Source: Sequoia sempervirens
Lineage: Eukaryota > Streptophyta > Pinopsida > Cupressales > Cupressaceae
Reading direction: 5' to 3'
Length of the DNA: 64,000 bases
Assembly: GCA_007258455.2 (NCBI GenBank)
Contig: VDFB02047230.1
Coordinates: forward strand, 157,364,635-157,428,634
In this document: positions 35,266-48,499 of the stretch, in pieces
How positions within the stretch are numbered: the stretch's first letter is position 1
Layout of the letters: every line of letters starts with the position of its first letter
Notes under the pieces: model-generated
Seen by the model: only the letters and a program-made list of their open reading frames with translations
Database searches by the model: none
What the model was told of the DNA's origin: nothing
Translations under genes and position numbers: made by a program

Positions 35266-35360
35266 ATTTTCTATGGATTGTTGTTTGTGGTTTGTCTTGA
35301 TAAAAAGAATGGGAACAATTGGCTTCCTAAGTATGAGTCAAGACAATCCTTGTCTATGAC

Positions 35361-38300
35361 TATTTTTTTCAGCAAATGCATGACATTGCACATTATTGGT
35401 CTTGTTACTTGAATTTTAGCTTTTAGCTGAAATCAGGTAACCTAGTGTTTTTTCTATTCATGTTGTTTAAACATTTAAAGATAAACCATAAAACTACTAG
35501 TTCCAATATGCAGGAAGGAGTGATTGTTAAGTAAATCAGATTACATTTTGTCATTTCAATGGTGCATTACAACAAATGAGAAAGAGAATCATGTATTCAA
35601 ATGTAATTTATTTTATTGATAATCATTAAGGTACATATCCCTCACAAGCCAAGGGAATAGCTCTCTTATTCAATGAAAATCTGAAACAACTCATACATGA
35701 ATAAGTAGAATGAAATAAGAGAATGTGCATGTAAGAATGGAACCAGTCATTTCCTGTAATGACTGGTTACAAGTCGTCCATTGTCATGTTGTTGTTTCCT
35801 TGAACCACTTGTGTCCCTCCTAGCTCCGTAGCAATCCTCACCCTACATCTAAAGAAAACATGATGTTAGAGCGAAGCTCCAAGCAATGAAAGATGCAATC
35901 CTTGCATACACACCTACCTATGCATGTATAAACTGATCCATAAATGCATTAAAAAAAAACATCCAACATATGCATTTATTTTCTAACTGTTTGCTTCATG
36001 TGCAGATTTAGGACAAGTATGATTATTGTTTCATTATAAGATCAAATACATCATGTGGGGTAAATGTGGCTCCTACGAGGGTAGAGCTTAGCACGCTTTC
36101 AAAGAAAAGTAAATTGAGCAACTTGATCAAATATTTATCTCTTATCAATGCATTAAATCAATATGGAATCACACCAATTGATCAAATTTCAATATCAAAT
36201 TCAAAAGATGCAACATAATGTGTTGATATGTCTTTCAATCTTTTTAAGTGGGCCATTGATCCATTCTATGAAAAGAAGTGATTTTGGAGATGCATCAAGT
36301 GTCTTCATAGATGCATCAAGTTCAATTATGCATCTTCTAAAAAATGAGGAAGGATTTCAAGTTGTTGTCAAGTCCCTCACTGTAACCCTACAGGGCAGTC
36401 ACATATCACAAAGGAAAGTGAGTTGTTAGGTCACCCACAGATGTGACAGGTGGCTGTCCAATAAATTTACAATGAGGAAACTATGTGTCTTTATTACACA
36501 TAACAAAAACAAGAGCAATGGTTGAATCAATATCATGGTACAAGTACATAAAGACAATAATCACAAAGGTATATGCTACAAGACAGCCATGAAGGTTAGG
36601 ACAACAATAATGATTGAGGCAACACAGGTTGATCAAAGGATTTTGGGGTAATAAAGAAAGGCAACAGAACTCTAGTTGCCCATGCATAAGTGAATGACAC
36701 CAATGTCAAAGAAAGGAATGCCAAGAGACAAGCTAAAGTTGCACAAGGCTTTATTCAAGGCCTTCTCAATCAAACATTAGACAAGCAATGTTGCCATATC
36801 ACCTTCAATGCATGATGTTTGAAGGAAAAGCACAAAAGGAAAAGACATTCAAGAAACATCAACTCTAGTTGACATAGATATGTGCATATCATGAATATGT
36901 CATTAAAAGAGGTTTATGACAACAATGGAACCCTCATATGATGTGATCACTTCTAATGGGATGGGCATGTCCATTGGCAAGAGAAAATGGGCTTAAGGGT
37001 AAGTTAACAATTCAACGCATAAATAATGGGTAGTGCATCAACAAAGTCAGTATGTTACTGAGGTAGTAGTTGTGGAGCACCAACATCATGTAGAACAAAG
37101 AGTATTAAGTCTTCACAGTGCTTCTATAGCAGTGGAATATGGGTATTATGCCTAAAGAATTTCAATGAACATTAATGTTGGTTTCCTATTGTACACTTAC
37201 CTAATGGAGGTCACCATTCTGATGCAAGAGGAAGAAACATATGCTCTATTTTGAAAGACTTTGTGACTTTCATGGTGATAGAAAGAAATTGTGCATTTTA
37301 AGGAGATATTGGCAACAAGTCAGTATAGCCGGTTTGTTTTGGATGTATGGTCTATGCATCATAACCTTGTATGAGAATTGGAGCAGCAGTTCAATCCAGA
37401 GGCACATGAGGTGTCATTGTTAATATAGGCATTAAATATCATTCTTTCATAAATAAGTGATTGATGAGAAAAGATAAATCAAAGACAGTGCTATTGATGC
37501 ATCATTAAAAGACAATGAAACTACACTAGCAAAATGTTTTCCATGTGATCTCATACAAGCTACAGAGCAGTCCTAAGAGGGTAAATGAGATAGAAATGCA
37601 ATACTCTCATGAATAGGAACAACAACAATGCATATTGGCATCATACTACAACACACCAATATGAAATGCAAGTATATGGCAGTCTTGGGTAAGGAAAAGT
37701 GAGAAGGTGCATGATCATGAAAATGAGTTCCACTTTATTGTGCATTACATGAAAGGAAAAGAAGCTTCAGCCTTCAACCTCTATCATCATTGAAGTATAG
37801 GATGACAACTTATAGATGGAATAAGTATGGGATATGGAAGCATTGGTATTATAAAGACAGGCCTCCAATTTGCACTGAGAGTGTAAGTTGCTGAAGTCTG
37901 AGAAAATAAGTAAAACCATACAATGATAATTCAAATGGAGATTCATTCATACCTTATCTGTCTCAAATAGCCAACAATGGAAACATGAATATTTTGGTAG
38001 TCACATGACATGTCATGACAAATAGATGGTGGACCACAACAAGGAAGGATAGGTCCATATGCCATAGAGCATATTGCAAGGGACTATATTGTCTTATGGG
38101 GATAGGAATTTGTCACTGGTTGAGTGAATATGTGAAACCCAGATACAGGAATTTAGGGGTAGAAACTTTCATCTTAGGTACCTGAACAAAGCATGTGTCT
38201 TAAACATTCAAGTTTGAAGGACAACAAGTAAAGGAGTTTCATTTGTCAAATGTCACTTTTTCAAAAGGCTTGGGATACATTGTGAATGGTATACTCACCA

Positions 38301-41300
38301 ATATCAACAAAACACTCCTAAAACAATGTGAAAAACAAACATGCACTAAGGACCCACTTAAGTAGGGCTTTTTCTCGTTTGATGTTGGAGGGTATTTCAT
38401 TATAAAAAGAACTAAAAGTTCTTTATTGTACAAAAAGAAGTAGGGTAATCACTACATTTTCAGAAAATAGTAAAATGCAAGTTATTCACAGTGACCAAAC
38501 CCATTTTTGGTTTTTTCTCTCAAAAATATTCTACAAAAATAAAACATGCTATAGAAAATCCAGTTAAATTCCTTCTAAAGGACACATTTTGTTACAGGTT
38601 GAGGTTTCTAGTGTACCCATATGGTGCAATGACATTTCCTCATTTTGCACAAAATATGGAAGTTATTTCTTCAAATTGAAAACATTACCCATCTAGGTTT
38701 GTTACAAATCTGTGAAGAAAATAACAATTTGATAGACATGCTATACAAGTTAAAAAAAAAAAAAAGGTCATTTATGCATTATGACGGGTCATGGTAGCCA
38801 GTGGCCTTTTTCTGCAAATATGAAAAAACCCACTTGGGGTTTCAATCAAATCGAGCAACATTGTTTTTTTTTAACAAGAAAATGAAATGAACTTGCAAAC
38901 AATCCTCTATATTCTGCAAAAATCTGAGCTTGTAGAAAAAATCCAGTGAGCCATGTGGATTTTTTATTAACAGTGGAAGAATTTATCAAAAGGCATGCTA
39001 CAGGAGACCCAAGTAGAGTTTTTTTTTTTTTAAATGTAGAAATAGATAGAAAATCACAAATGCAAGAAGACCCAGTTTACATAATGAGGGTTGAGCCACA
39101 TTTTGGATTTTTCTTTTTCTATTTCCTAGAAACCCATATGGGTTATTAACTTTATCAATGTTTGTGAAATAAAAGAAGGAAAACAAAAAAAAGCATGAGG
39201 GTTAAGAGAGAAATGAGTAGAATTTTATTTTTTCTATTCATGGCCGCAACTAGTAAGTCTTTTCCTTTAGGAAAACAATAGAAACACAATAGGGTATTGT
39301 TATTTTCAAATGCATAATGAAGACAAGCACTTTGTGCTTCATGGTCAGCTAGAAACAAAAGAAAATATAGCTTTATGTTTCTAAAAACCAAAATGGAGGA
39401 GCTGATTCGAATCACCTGGAGGTTGCTCACAAGTTTTGCAAAACTTTCAACCTTGTGCTTCTAAAAAGCTTCATTGAGTTCTCATGGCATTCGTCAACAA
39501 GAAGAGCAATAACAAGAAAGTAGAAATGAACCAACAATGGTCAGAATTCTCTATAGGCCGTGACCTTTAAACTCATAATGGCCTTCAAATGATACAAAAA
39601 AACCAAGTTTTGATGCAAAAAGGGGAATTTAGCTTGTTTTCCACTATTTCCATCCAAAAGTCACAACAAAAACCAGTCAAATATCCATATTTTGTGAGTG
39701 CAATTGAAACCCTGTGGCAACAACATCATTTTCTCCAGAATGTTCAATGACCAAATGATGATGTTTTCTCATCATTTTGGTTTTTTGTTATTTAGGATTT
39801 GACCCTTGAGTGTCGATGGGATTTTTTGTCCTATGTTTTAAAAATTGAAGCATGTGTTAAATGCAATGGGGGGCCGAAAATTGACTTATTAACTTAGGCA
39901 TGTTATGCCTTAAGTATTCCCTTTTGATTCAAAATCAAGCCAAGTCCTAAGTCCTCAATAATATAACATATGGGTGGGTCAATACAACACATGTGATGCC
40001 TTGTTCTTTTTAATCAACATCATGCGACTTGGAATATACTTTCCAAGAGATTTGGAGGTCGACCATATTGGCCAAGTATTTTGGAGCTTGTGATGCCTTT
40101 TGTAAACTAGTGAATATTGCCATGTGTTGAGTGATGCAGAATGTGTTGAGTTAGTAGTCCATTCCTTGGAGACTTTTATAAACTTTCAACCATATCATCA
40201 TATGTTTGCAATGATTTTCAATGTTGGAATATCATGTAAGTAATTTGAAAATCACTTTCAGTTGCTTTTCAAATGCAAATGTAATACATTTTAATGGTGG
40301 GGCCCTTTAAATTGAGCTTAATTGTAAAGTGATTTGCTAAGTGGTCTTTTATAAATCATTTAACAAAATCACTATCTTTAATGCTTTGAAAAGCCACGTG
40401 TTCCCAAAAACACACATATTGCATGATGGGGAATGTGGTCAAAATTTTTAAGAGGACCAATGACGACTTGCAGAAGTGTGGGAAGTGTGAGATACTATTT
40501 TGACTAATTTTGGTGAAAAGGGAGGCCAACTAGAGGCATTTTTGTCACACTTTTGGGATTGCTATTGACTTAGCTTGTTTTTTCTCCATGTAGAAGACAT
40601 TTTGGATACTTCTAGAAGGTTATTTTGGGGCCATTTCCATTTTATCCGAGGAGAATCTTCTAGAAACACTAGTGTGGGATTTTTGGTGGGTGTTGGTTAA
40701 GTATGTTCATTTTGAACATTTTCGACAGTTCTTTCTTTTTCCATTTGAAGGATAGCTTGCTTTTCTTGGAGTTGTTTTTAATGGAGTTGCATTGTAACTC
40801 ACACAGACCTATTATATAGTAAACACTTTGAATTAATTGATTGGAGTATTTTACCTTCTCTCTTCATGTTTATGGTGGGTCATTAATGGTTGATCATCTT
40901 TTTGTGAAAATTCATTTTCCTTACAAGCTTGTCCCATGTTTCATGCATCCATTTGATAGAAAATGCAAGTTTACAAGTTATAAAGTATGTTGTTTAATGG
41001 TGTTATTGATTGTGAAGTCTATTTTTCCTTTTAAAAAAATTGTTACAAACCTCTTTATAAATTACTGATGTGAATTTTATTAGATAGGGAGTAGTGTGAG
41101 TTGGATTTTACATACTGATTTGAATGTGCAAGGCTGTTAGCAGGTCTAGGTTTTTGGTGTACCACCTTAGTTTCTTTTTGTATTAGGTTTATTTTATGCA
41201 ATTTCTTACCCTTAGCTCAAAGTTTATAGTAGTTAGGTTGCATCAAAAAGGGGAAGCCAACCCTTATCACTGGAGGTCTGGTTTCAAACAAGTCACCTAC

Positions 41301-41440
41301 AACCTAAAAGTAGTCCAATGTTGATCCAAATCTACTAAGTGTAATTAAAAGCCTAGCAAACAAGGTGCAGATTTGGTGTTCTAACAGGTCTATCTCATAT
41401 CATGGTGTTTATTTTTTATTGCAATAAACCACACAATGAT
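35361..41440. other. Six kilobases without recognised coding sequence
   Basis: Only short open frames occur, none with a recognisable domain. Minor features are a 14-base A-run at 38752-38765, a purine-rich AATGGGGGGCCGAAAA near 39865 that could be a polypurine tract, and a TATA-like CCTATTATATAGTAAAC near 40808. The last two hint at an LTR at about 39.9-41.4 kb, possibly the 3' LTR of the Gypsy upstream, but I could not pair it with another copy. Confidence 0.45.
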
Positions 41441-41860
41441 GATTAAAATGCAAAGGCTTAGTATAATGATATCAAAGTGAAGAAATATCTTTATTTCATG
41501 CTAACATAAATCATCTTCAAGCTAATAATCTTCTTCCATCGCATCTGGATGATGTACTGTGACACATAAAAATCACCTACATTCATTACAATATTAGAAT
41601 AGCATGCATCTTACATCCACATCCATTTGGCATAAGTAAATTAAAAAATAAAATCATTATCATATACATTTCATAACACAATGCATACAATGACTATATA
41701 TCATATCTCACATGAATCCATTACATCATAAATCAATTGCATCAATTATAATTAAAAGCATGCATCATCATCATCACATAAGCATAAATCATAAAATATC
41801 ATCATTACATCACATAAACATTTACACCATATAATTACTGCCAAAAATGCATCTCATACA

Positions 41861-41878
41861 TGTGTGTGTGTGTGTGTG
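41861..41878. repeat. (TG)9 microsatellite
   Basis: Eighteen bases of uninterrupted TG lie in an AT-rich non-coding stretch. Confidence 0.95.
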
Positions 41879-41999
41879 ACAGTATAATATCCAAGATGTA
41901 TATAAAAAATGGACCTCACAGGCTCTATAATCATAATACAGTGTCTACAAATATATAAACATGTCCCTATGTTGAACTCCAACTACTCTGATAAGGAGA

Positions 42000-43023
42000 A
42001 TAAGGAGGTGACTGATGGGGAGAGCCTAACAATCATTGTCTAGATGAGGGCTTATCATAAGGTCATGTCCTATGGGTCCTAGGACACCACTTCTCCAAGA
42101 TCTATTGTTGAGAATCTAAGAAGCACTAGGAGCCCATCTCTCAGGAGGTACCTCCTACTCATACAAATCCTTGTAGTATCACTCTCGATCACCATCTATG
42201 ACCAACTCTTGAGCCATATCTGCAACTAGTCCACTACAAAGTGTAGAGAACTCTACAAACCTCTTCTCTATCTCCTGCTTCCACACAACCACCTGATCTC
42301 TTTCCAGATATGCACTGTCCCTCTTAAGCTGCATCTCATCTCTCTCCATGGACACAACCCTCACCCACTCCTCCAAGGCTTCTACTCTGGCCTACAAATC
42401 AGCCATCCATTGATCTACACAATCCTCATCCTCCCGTGGTAGTCTCTCCCCCTCATCTACATCCCACTCCTCTACAATCCAGTCTTGAAGCTCTCTCTCC
42501 TCATCTCCCATCTCCTCGAGGAAACCATCCATTCTTGGTATCTATCCTATAATAAATCAGGGGAATCCAACTCCTCCTCCTATCCCATGGCCTCCTCTCC
42601 AACAACCTCCTCTCCAAAGGCCTCCTCCCTGACTATCTCCTCACCAATAGCCTCCTCCTCTATGCCTGCCTCCCCCATGGCTACATCCTCTCCCTCCACC
42701 TCACCCTCACGGATGGGTTACAATACTCTACCCCAACCCCTACCACCTCATCAACCTCTTCAACCACCCCACCTACCTCCTCCTCTTCCATCATCATCTT
42801 GACCTCTACCATTGTGACCACCACAACCACCCCCTCTACCACCATGCTGACCTTGTGGTCCTATACCTCGATGCTCTACAGGTGTTGGCTGATCAGGATC
42901 TATGTAAGGCATAGGTCTATGTTTCTCCCACCAGGTATCATAGGCTACTATTGTAGCAGCATTTGTATGCCCACCCCTCCATTCCCATTGCACTGGATGT
43001 AGTGCATCAATATCTGCCTATGT
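42000..43023 (-). pseudogene. Decayed Gly-rich / coiled-coil frame, unknown family
   Basis: The minus strand from about 43000 reads VQWEWRGGHTNAATIVAYD, then TWWEKHRPMPYIDPDQPTPV. A Gly/Arg-rich repeat follows (GGRGGGCGGHNGRGQDDDG, open 42993-42760). After stops, 42376-42179 gives MERDEMQLKRDSAYLERDQV, a charged, probably coiled-coil stretch. The Trp/Tyr-rich opening could be the end of a plant-mobile-domain or Gag-like protein, but I cannot confirm that. A Ser/Pro-rich open frame on the other strand (42485-42802) is its mirror image. Confidence 0.4.
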
Positions 43024-43039
43024 CATTGCTACAAGAATC

Positions 43040-44290
43040 TAGGGCCCCTATGGGTTTTTAAAGAAGTCAACTTCTTTTGTACTTGGGGTTTTGGAATGGG
43101 AAAAGAAAGGAGATATAAAAAATAACAATCTAACTAAGGCAATGTGCCAAGATTTAGATGTAAGGCACAATAAATCTATCTTTTGGATGCGATTTAAGGG
43201 CCCATTCAACAATCTTCTATCTCCTAGAATAACAAAAATCAAAGATGGAAACCTAAATAATTAATTCAATGACATAAAATAATTCTCTCACACATTTACT
43301 GAAAAGAAGAGTCAAAGACATGATCTAAAACAACAAAATTTTATTTAAATAATAGAATTTCTACAAATAAACAATCTAGGACAACAATGACACAATATAA
43401 TGTTTTAATCAAATAGCCTAAGAAAATAGAAAGGTCGAACAATGGCATAGTCTAAGAGTCTTATACAATAATCTAAAAGCAATACAAAAGGCCTGGTGTC
43501 TTTTCCCTGATTTTTTTGTATCTTCTAAACTCATTTTTAGAGGGAAGAAGTAGTATATATAGATAAAAATCCCTCCACCTAGCGGGCCAGTAATAGAAAA
43601 GATCTTGTATCATGAGAAATGGTGCTTGCAGGAATGATTTCTTTTGGTCATTGTAACAAAAAAGATTCGAGCCATGGAAAGTAGTCACTTCTCGAATAAA
43701 TGCATCCCCTCTCAATGATGGCAGTGGTCCTAGAAAACTCCCATGCAGACATGTGTCATTCACCAACGAGGGAAGTTTAGAATACGTGGCACACTAGCAA
43801 GACTCGCTTCTCGCTCTCACCTTCCCTTCGATGAAGTCCCCATGAAAGAGACATGTGGCAACAAGTCAAAGTTCGTTCATTGATTCCTAGTCCTTGCATT
43901 GAAAAACTACGCATTAAAGACACATGGAGCAGTCTTTACCATTGGCACTGACTGTGGGGTCTACCAAAAAGTCTACATAGATGAAAGCTACATGGCACAT
44001 AGATAGGGCCTAATTAAAAAGTGAAGGGAAGTAGCCCTTAAGTTCCTATGGTGACAACACGTGAAAGCATGGCGGAAGACAATTGGAGAGTGAAGGAAGG
44101 CTTCTCTACAGTGAGTGCCCGACATACATGTGGCAATAGAGGATGAAGTTCAAAAATATGAGGCAAGAGCTGGTACTTAGCAAAAACAAAAACCCAATTG
44201 GAGGGAGCTCGAGAATTAGCATTCACAACTTTTGGCGACCACTAGGGGCTTTTTGCTTGTGGAATGAGGAACCCAAAAAAAATTTTGGCT
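43040..44290 (-). promoter_or_regulatory. Non-coding block with minus-strand TATA-like box
   Basis: No coding sequence is recognised. On the minus strand TATCTATATATACTACTTC (about 43550-43568) is a good TATA candidate about 550 bases upstream of the Gly-rich frame at 43.0 kb. GC-richer upstream sequence and a T-rich downstream part give it the look of an LTR or promoter-plus-leader. No repeat partner was found in the window. Confidence 0.35.
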
Positions 44291-44329
44291 TGCAAACCAG
44301 AGTCCCATCCATTGGGTGATAGAGTTAAA

Positions 44330-47300
44330 GCTTAGAGAGAGCAACCTGAAGAGGAAGCCAGTTGGCCTCAGATGGTATTGATATGTTGTACAAATTCTCT
44401 TGTGCTCTGCTCAGATCGATCATTTCTTTGTAAGGTAGCATCGCGGATATACCAGCCCTAAACTCGAGTGCGAAGAGTAGTTGCGCTATCGGGTGTGTGA
44501 CACCCTTGATATCTTCTGTAGTAGGGTGTTGACCAAAGCTTTTGAAAGTGGATGTGTCCTATTTCTTCTCTCCTATCTTTGCTACAATTTGCTTTATAGT
44601 AGCCACCGAGTCATCAAGAAGAAACGGGGAGGGTAAGCCCATCTGAGTTAGCTAGGAGAACCTATCCCACATGCTATTCATGGTTCAATCCAATTTGGTA
44701 GTGCACTCACTAGCATGGAGGATAGCCATGTGGCAGCAGCATGTATAACTTATATAACAACTTTTTCATCTCAAGAACCTTCTTCACGATGATTTGTGGG
44801 AACTGCTCAATTGCTCCACAAACTTCCCTACCTAAACTTGTTTCCTTTTCCATAAATTGAAGTGTCGACTGAAGGGTCAACCAAAAGGCTTTGACCTTAT
44901 CCCAGTATGAAATGTATAATTATTGAGCCACTAGAAGGAGGCCTGATTGGGTAGTAGGGGGTTGGAGAGCATTCTTTAGAAGGGGAATCTCTACATCCCT
45001 TGAACAAACATCCTATGTCAGTTCTGCAACCCTTTTTTTTGTAGTTGAAAGTTGCTCAGACAAAGTCTTCCATTCGGCGAGCCATTTTTCCTCAACCTAG
45101 TTTTTGTTCATTGATTTTGTTTCAAGTGAAGAAGTCATCTCCTGGAGCTCATTCTCTAATTGAGTCCTTCGGTCTTTAAAGTTTGCATCCTTCTACTGCA
45201 TTTTTTGCTTGAATTGGGTGCGTTGACGTTCAAACTCCTCACTTTTTGTTGCATCCCCTGCTCCACTAGAGCCAACTGGTTATTATATTCTTGGTTTTCC
45301 TATCGTACCTTGATAACCAGGTTGAGGTCAAAAGATTGGAACTTTGCAAGTTCCTCTTAGATTTTAGTCTGCTTTGTCTACGCTTTCTCTGATAAGTGCA
45401 TGAATTTTGCTTCTCTCGTCATGTCCTTTGCCAGTAAGACCTCAATCCTATCCTTTACAAGTTTCAACTCCTCCTCCCTTTTCTTTAGCTGACGACCAGA
45501 TTTGAGGAAGTCGGTGGTCACCACACATTGCATTTCTTCCATGAGCTCAACTTTGTCCTACAACCAGGCTATGCTCAAATTTAGTCTCATGGAAAACATG
45601 TTGTAATCATCGGGATGCATTTCCCCTTGTGGTTTGATGATGGTCAAGTACATGGTTGTGAAATGCAGTGATTTTTGAGCTTCATTGAAAATAGTATGCA
45701 CCTTTGGCTTTGTCAACTTTTTGGCATCCTTGGCCTTTTGTTTCTTCATTTTGATAGCCCACACTTCCTTTGTTTTATCGCCCTACAACATAAAATGGGC
45801 TAGCGACTAAATTAGCCCACCTGCGAAAGGTGCACTGGGAGGAAGCACGAAAGGGAAAGAGAGGGTAGTGGTTTCAGATGTTTTCTTCTTTGCAAGATTG
45901 ATTTTTTGGTAGGGAAAACGGAGGAATATTCCAAAACATAGTTTTTGAACCAGCGGAAGGACTCATTAGGTGTTGTGGCGGAAGCAAGGTCAGGGTGGAT
46001 TCCATTTGCTAGGAAGATTGAGTTGGTCCTAATATAGTAGTAGCAGGAGGGGTATTAATGGCGGCAGCAGATGCAAAGGGTGAAGTGGCAAAAGGTGAAA
46101 GGGTCTATGGAGGAGTAAATGAAAATGGCCTCGTCTAGGAGAATTGGGAGAAACCTCCCATGACCATTACAACAAAAGTGGAGAAAGAAGGGCCAACACT
46201 TGAAATGATGGGTGATGTAGAGACATCATGGGACACCAAAGATTGTAAAGTAAGAGAAGAGGGAGCAAAAGTTACTTGTTTCCTAGATGATTGCGGTTCC
46301 TAGCTCATCACAACCTCCTGGCTTGCTACGAGCTCTTGCAAACTCTCTCCATAAACTACTTTTGTGCACTGTCATTTGACGAGCAGAGAATCATCCACCT
46401 CCACTGCCTCTAACTATTGTTGTGAGGTTGTCCTAGTTCTTTATACAGTCCAAGTGTGATTCATCAAGGCCCTTGCACATGATATGTTCACCCACACATT
46501 TGAAGAGACCTTGATAGGCTGCATTGGAGTTGTCTGTGCCTCTACTTCCTTCTCCTTTCCCCTCCCAATATCAATTTCAGCCTCCTATGAATCGACATCT
46601 TCATTATCAATTGCATCAAAATCAACATGTGCTTTGTTCCACAATTTATTGAATCTATCATCCATCTCCACACTTTGATAAGGGGCATCAAGGCATTGGA
46701 TTTCTTGTAGGTAGATCTAGAAATCCTTAATTTTTTCCTCACTCTAGTTTTCTTTTCTTAACAACTCATTGTGAAGAGTGGCCTCAATGCAAAGCTTCTC
46801 ATTATACTTCACTAAAGGGAAGTAGCACTTAAGCCATGGTAGCCTACTATCCTTGATTGGAATATGAGCTAGATCAACCAACAACTCATCCTCATCCTTC
46901 AATGGATTCTGCCACTTCTCCTAGTAAGGTCGAGGGTTGTGCGTTACCTCGACATGTTCATTTGGTAAGTCATTTTTTGAGGTTGTAATTCCATTTGTAA
47001 CAAATCCATACTAGCCCCAGATGAGCCATCTTTTCCTCTAGCAGCTTATGTGTCTTCTTCTTAGCCATAACCACTATTTTGAAGCTTAGCAGGTAGATGA
47101 AAAAATCCTTTCTTCTTGGCTAGTCCTTTGCAAAAAGTGGAATCAATAATTGATACTTGCTGGAACATTTTGAGGGCCAGCACCCGATTTGTGAGACATG
47201 TCAGAAGCCAGAATGGTTCCTCGGTGAAACCATGCATTTGAATGAATGTGAAATCCTCTTCGAGAAACTGGTTGCATTTCAAAGTGAAATTCTACATATA

Positions 47301-48480
47301 GTCCATTTAGGATATGGTGAGCCAGTAAAGACCTCCATCCTCACTAAAATCTCGTAGAATCAGAGTCAAGAAATAATCCAGAAATGCATAATAATCATGA
47401 GTTGAGGAGAGGAGAGGAGTCCTTACAGAAACTAGCCTTCTTCTACCTGATTCATCAAATATAGCCAACCTCACATGTTTTTTGAAAAAATAAGGGTTCT
47501 AATCCAAAAACATATGAACAAAGAAGGAAGGAAACCTGAACCTCTGTTATGTTTTGTAGTCCCTTATTTTCCTCAGCATCTCCTCAATGATGAATTCTGT
47601 GAAGTCATACCAAAAAAAGGAATGTTGCCTACACAACTGAAACCTCAGACCCAATTGAAACTCTTGAACATACCTGTCAGTGTCCAAGCCACAAAAAAAA
47701 TCCATCACTGAGAAGGCTTCTTGCATGTCTATTAGGAAGGCATTGTGCGTCATCAGAATATTTGGTGGCTTTTTTTGATCTTCCCTAGACCTTTGGTTTT
47801 TCTTGTTATAAAAATCCAGAGCCAATTTTCTAGTTCTCCATATTTCCTCCCCCTTTGTTGGTTTGAATGGCTCTATTGTTTCTGCTCTAGAGCTTTGGTC
47901 ACGAATGCATAGCATGTTCCAGATAGCTTCTAGGAAGATATTAACTTTTATCTCCCATCCCTCAATGGTGTTGGTGGTTGGGTTAAAATGTTTAATAGCC
48001 TTGTCAACTAGCTCTGAGCAGTAGTGCACAAACAAGACCATATACTATGGAAGTCCGTTGAACCATAGCTTTTGTGCCGAAGAATTTGGGTCACTAATTT
48101 TCTTCATCCTTTCACAGGCTGCCTCCGTAAGAGTCTTAGGGTTCTTTGCAAGGATGGGATCATGAATGTTATCCCATTCCTCCTTTATTTGGCTCTAGTC
48201 TCTGTGGGTTTTTTTCTTGTTTGAGGCTTGCGTGTTTACCCACTCTATCGTCTCTAGTATCCAAAGAGAAGTGTAAGAGATGTCTTCAAAGACGTAGGTG
48301 GCCGATACTGCACACATGGCATCAAACAACTTTGTGTTTCCTCTCCTTGCATTTATGTTTGAGAAATTTCTTCCATTTTCCTTTTGTTGTAGATCTTTGC
48401 TATGCTCAGATTTTCTACAATTTGCTTCGGCTCTATCTGCACTCAACACTCCTACTCTAGGTAGTGTGCTCAAAAATATT
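44330..48480 (-). pseudogene. Long decayed frame of unknown family (about 1300 codons)
   Basis: Minus-strand pieces follow one another over 4 kb with stops and frameshifts. The N-terminal part includes FEDISYTSLWILETIEWVN and the 164-codon stretch 48041-47547 (EGWEIKVNIFLEAIWNMLC, LRFQLCRQHSFFWYDFTEFI). Next come FKKHVRLAIFDESGRRR and SVRTPLLSSTHDYYAFLDYF (about 47480-47380), and 47282-47061 (FTEEPFWLLTCLTNRVLA). An acidic linker follows (VEMDDRFNKLWNKAHVDFDA, about 46670), then a Ser/Pro-rich part, and a charged coiled-coil part at 45764-45000 (KKREEELKLVKDRIEVLLAK). It ends near VALSKL and a stop at about 44330. I do not recognise it. Given the context it may be an extra ORF of a retroelement or a retained host-like gene copy. 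Confidence 0.5.
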
Positions 48481-48499
48481 TTACAATGTTAGTTTCTTG

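Larger units (their letters stand above)
25861..35360 (+). mobile_element. Degenerate plus-strand Ty3/Gypsy element, Tat-like
   Basis: Gag, aspartic protease, RT, RNase H, a second RNase-H-like domain and integrase follow in this order, which is the Gypsy order with the extra RNase H of the Tat group. Coding pieces run from 25877 to 33360. A non-coding tract rich in tandem repeats runs to about 35.3 kb. Stops are frequent in every domain and the integrase has lost catalytic residues. LTRs are not resolved: a candidate 5' LTR is at 22.0 kb and no matching 3' LTR was found before 41 kb. Confidence 0.88.

Noticed and set aside
38491..38679. Short frame with a YPYGAMTFPHFAQNM-like peptide faintly resembling RT
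   Set aside because: Only a few residues resemble RT and no flanking RT blocks occur in any frame.
39850..41400. Possible 3' LTR of the plus-strand Gypsy
   Set aside because: A purine tract and a TATA-like box are present, but I could not match the sequence to the block at 22.0 kb or find TG...CA ends with a target duplication, so it is not listed as an LTR.
42485..42802. Plus-strand Ser/Pro/Thr-rich open frame of 105 codons
   Set aside because: It is the mirror image of a purine-rich, Gly-coding minus-strand stretch. Low complexity keeps it open by chance.
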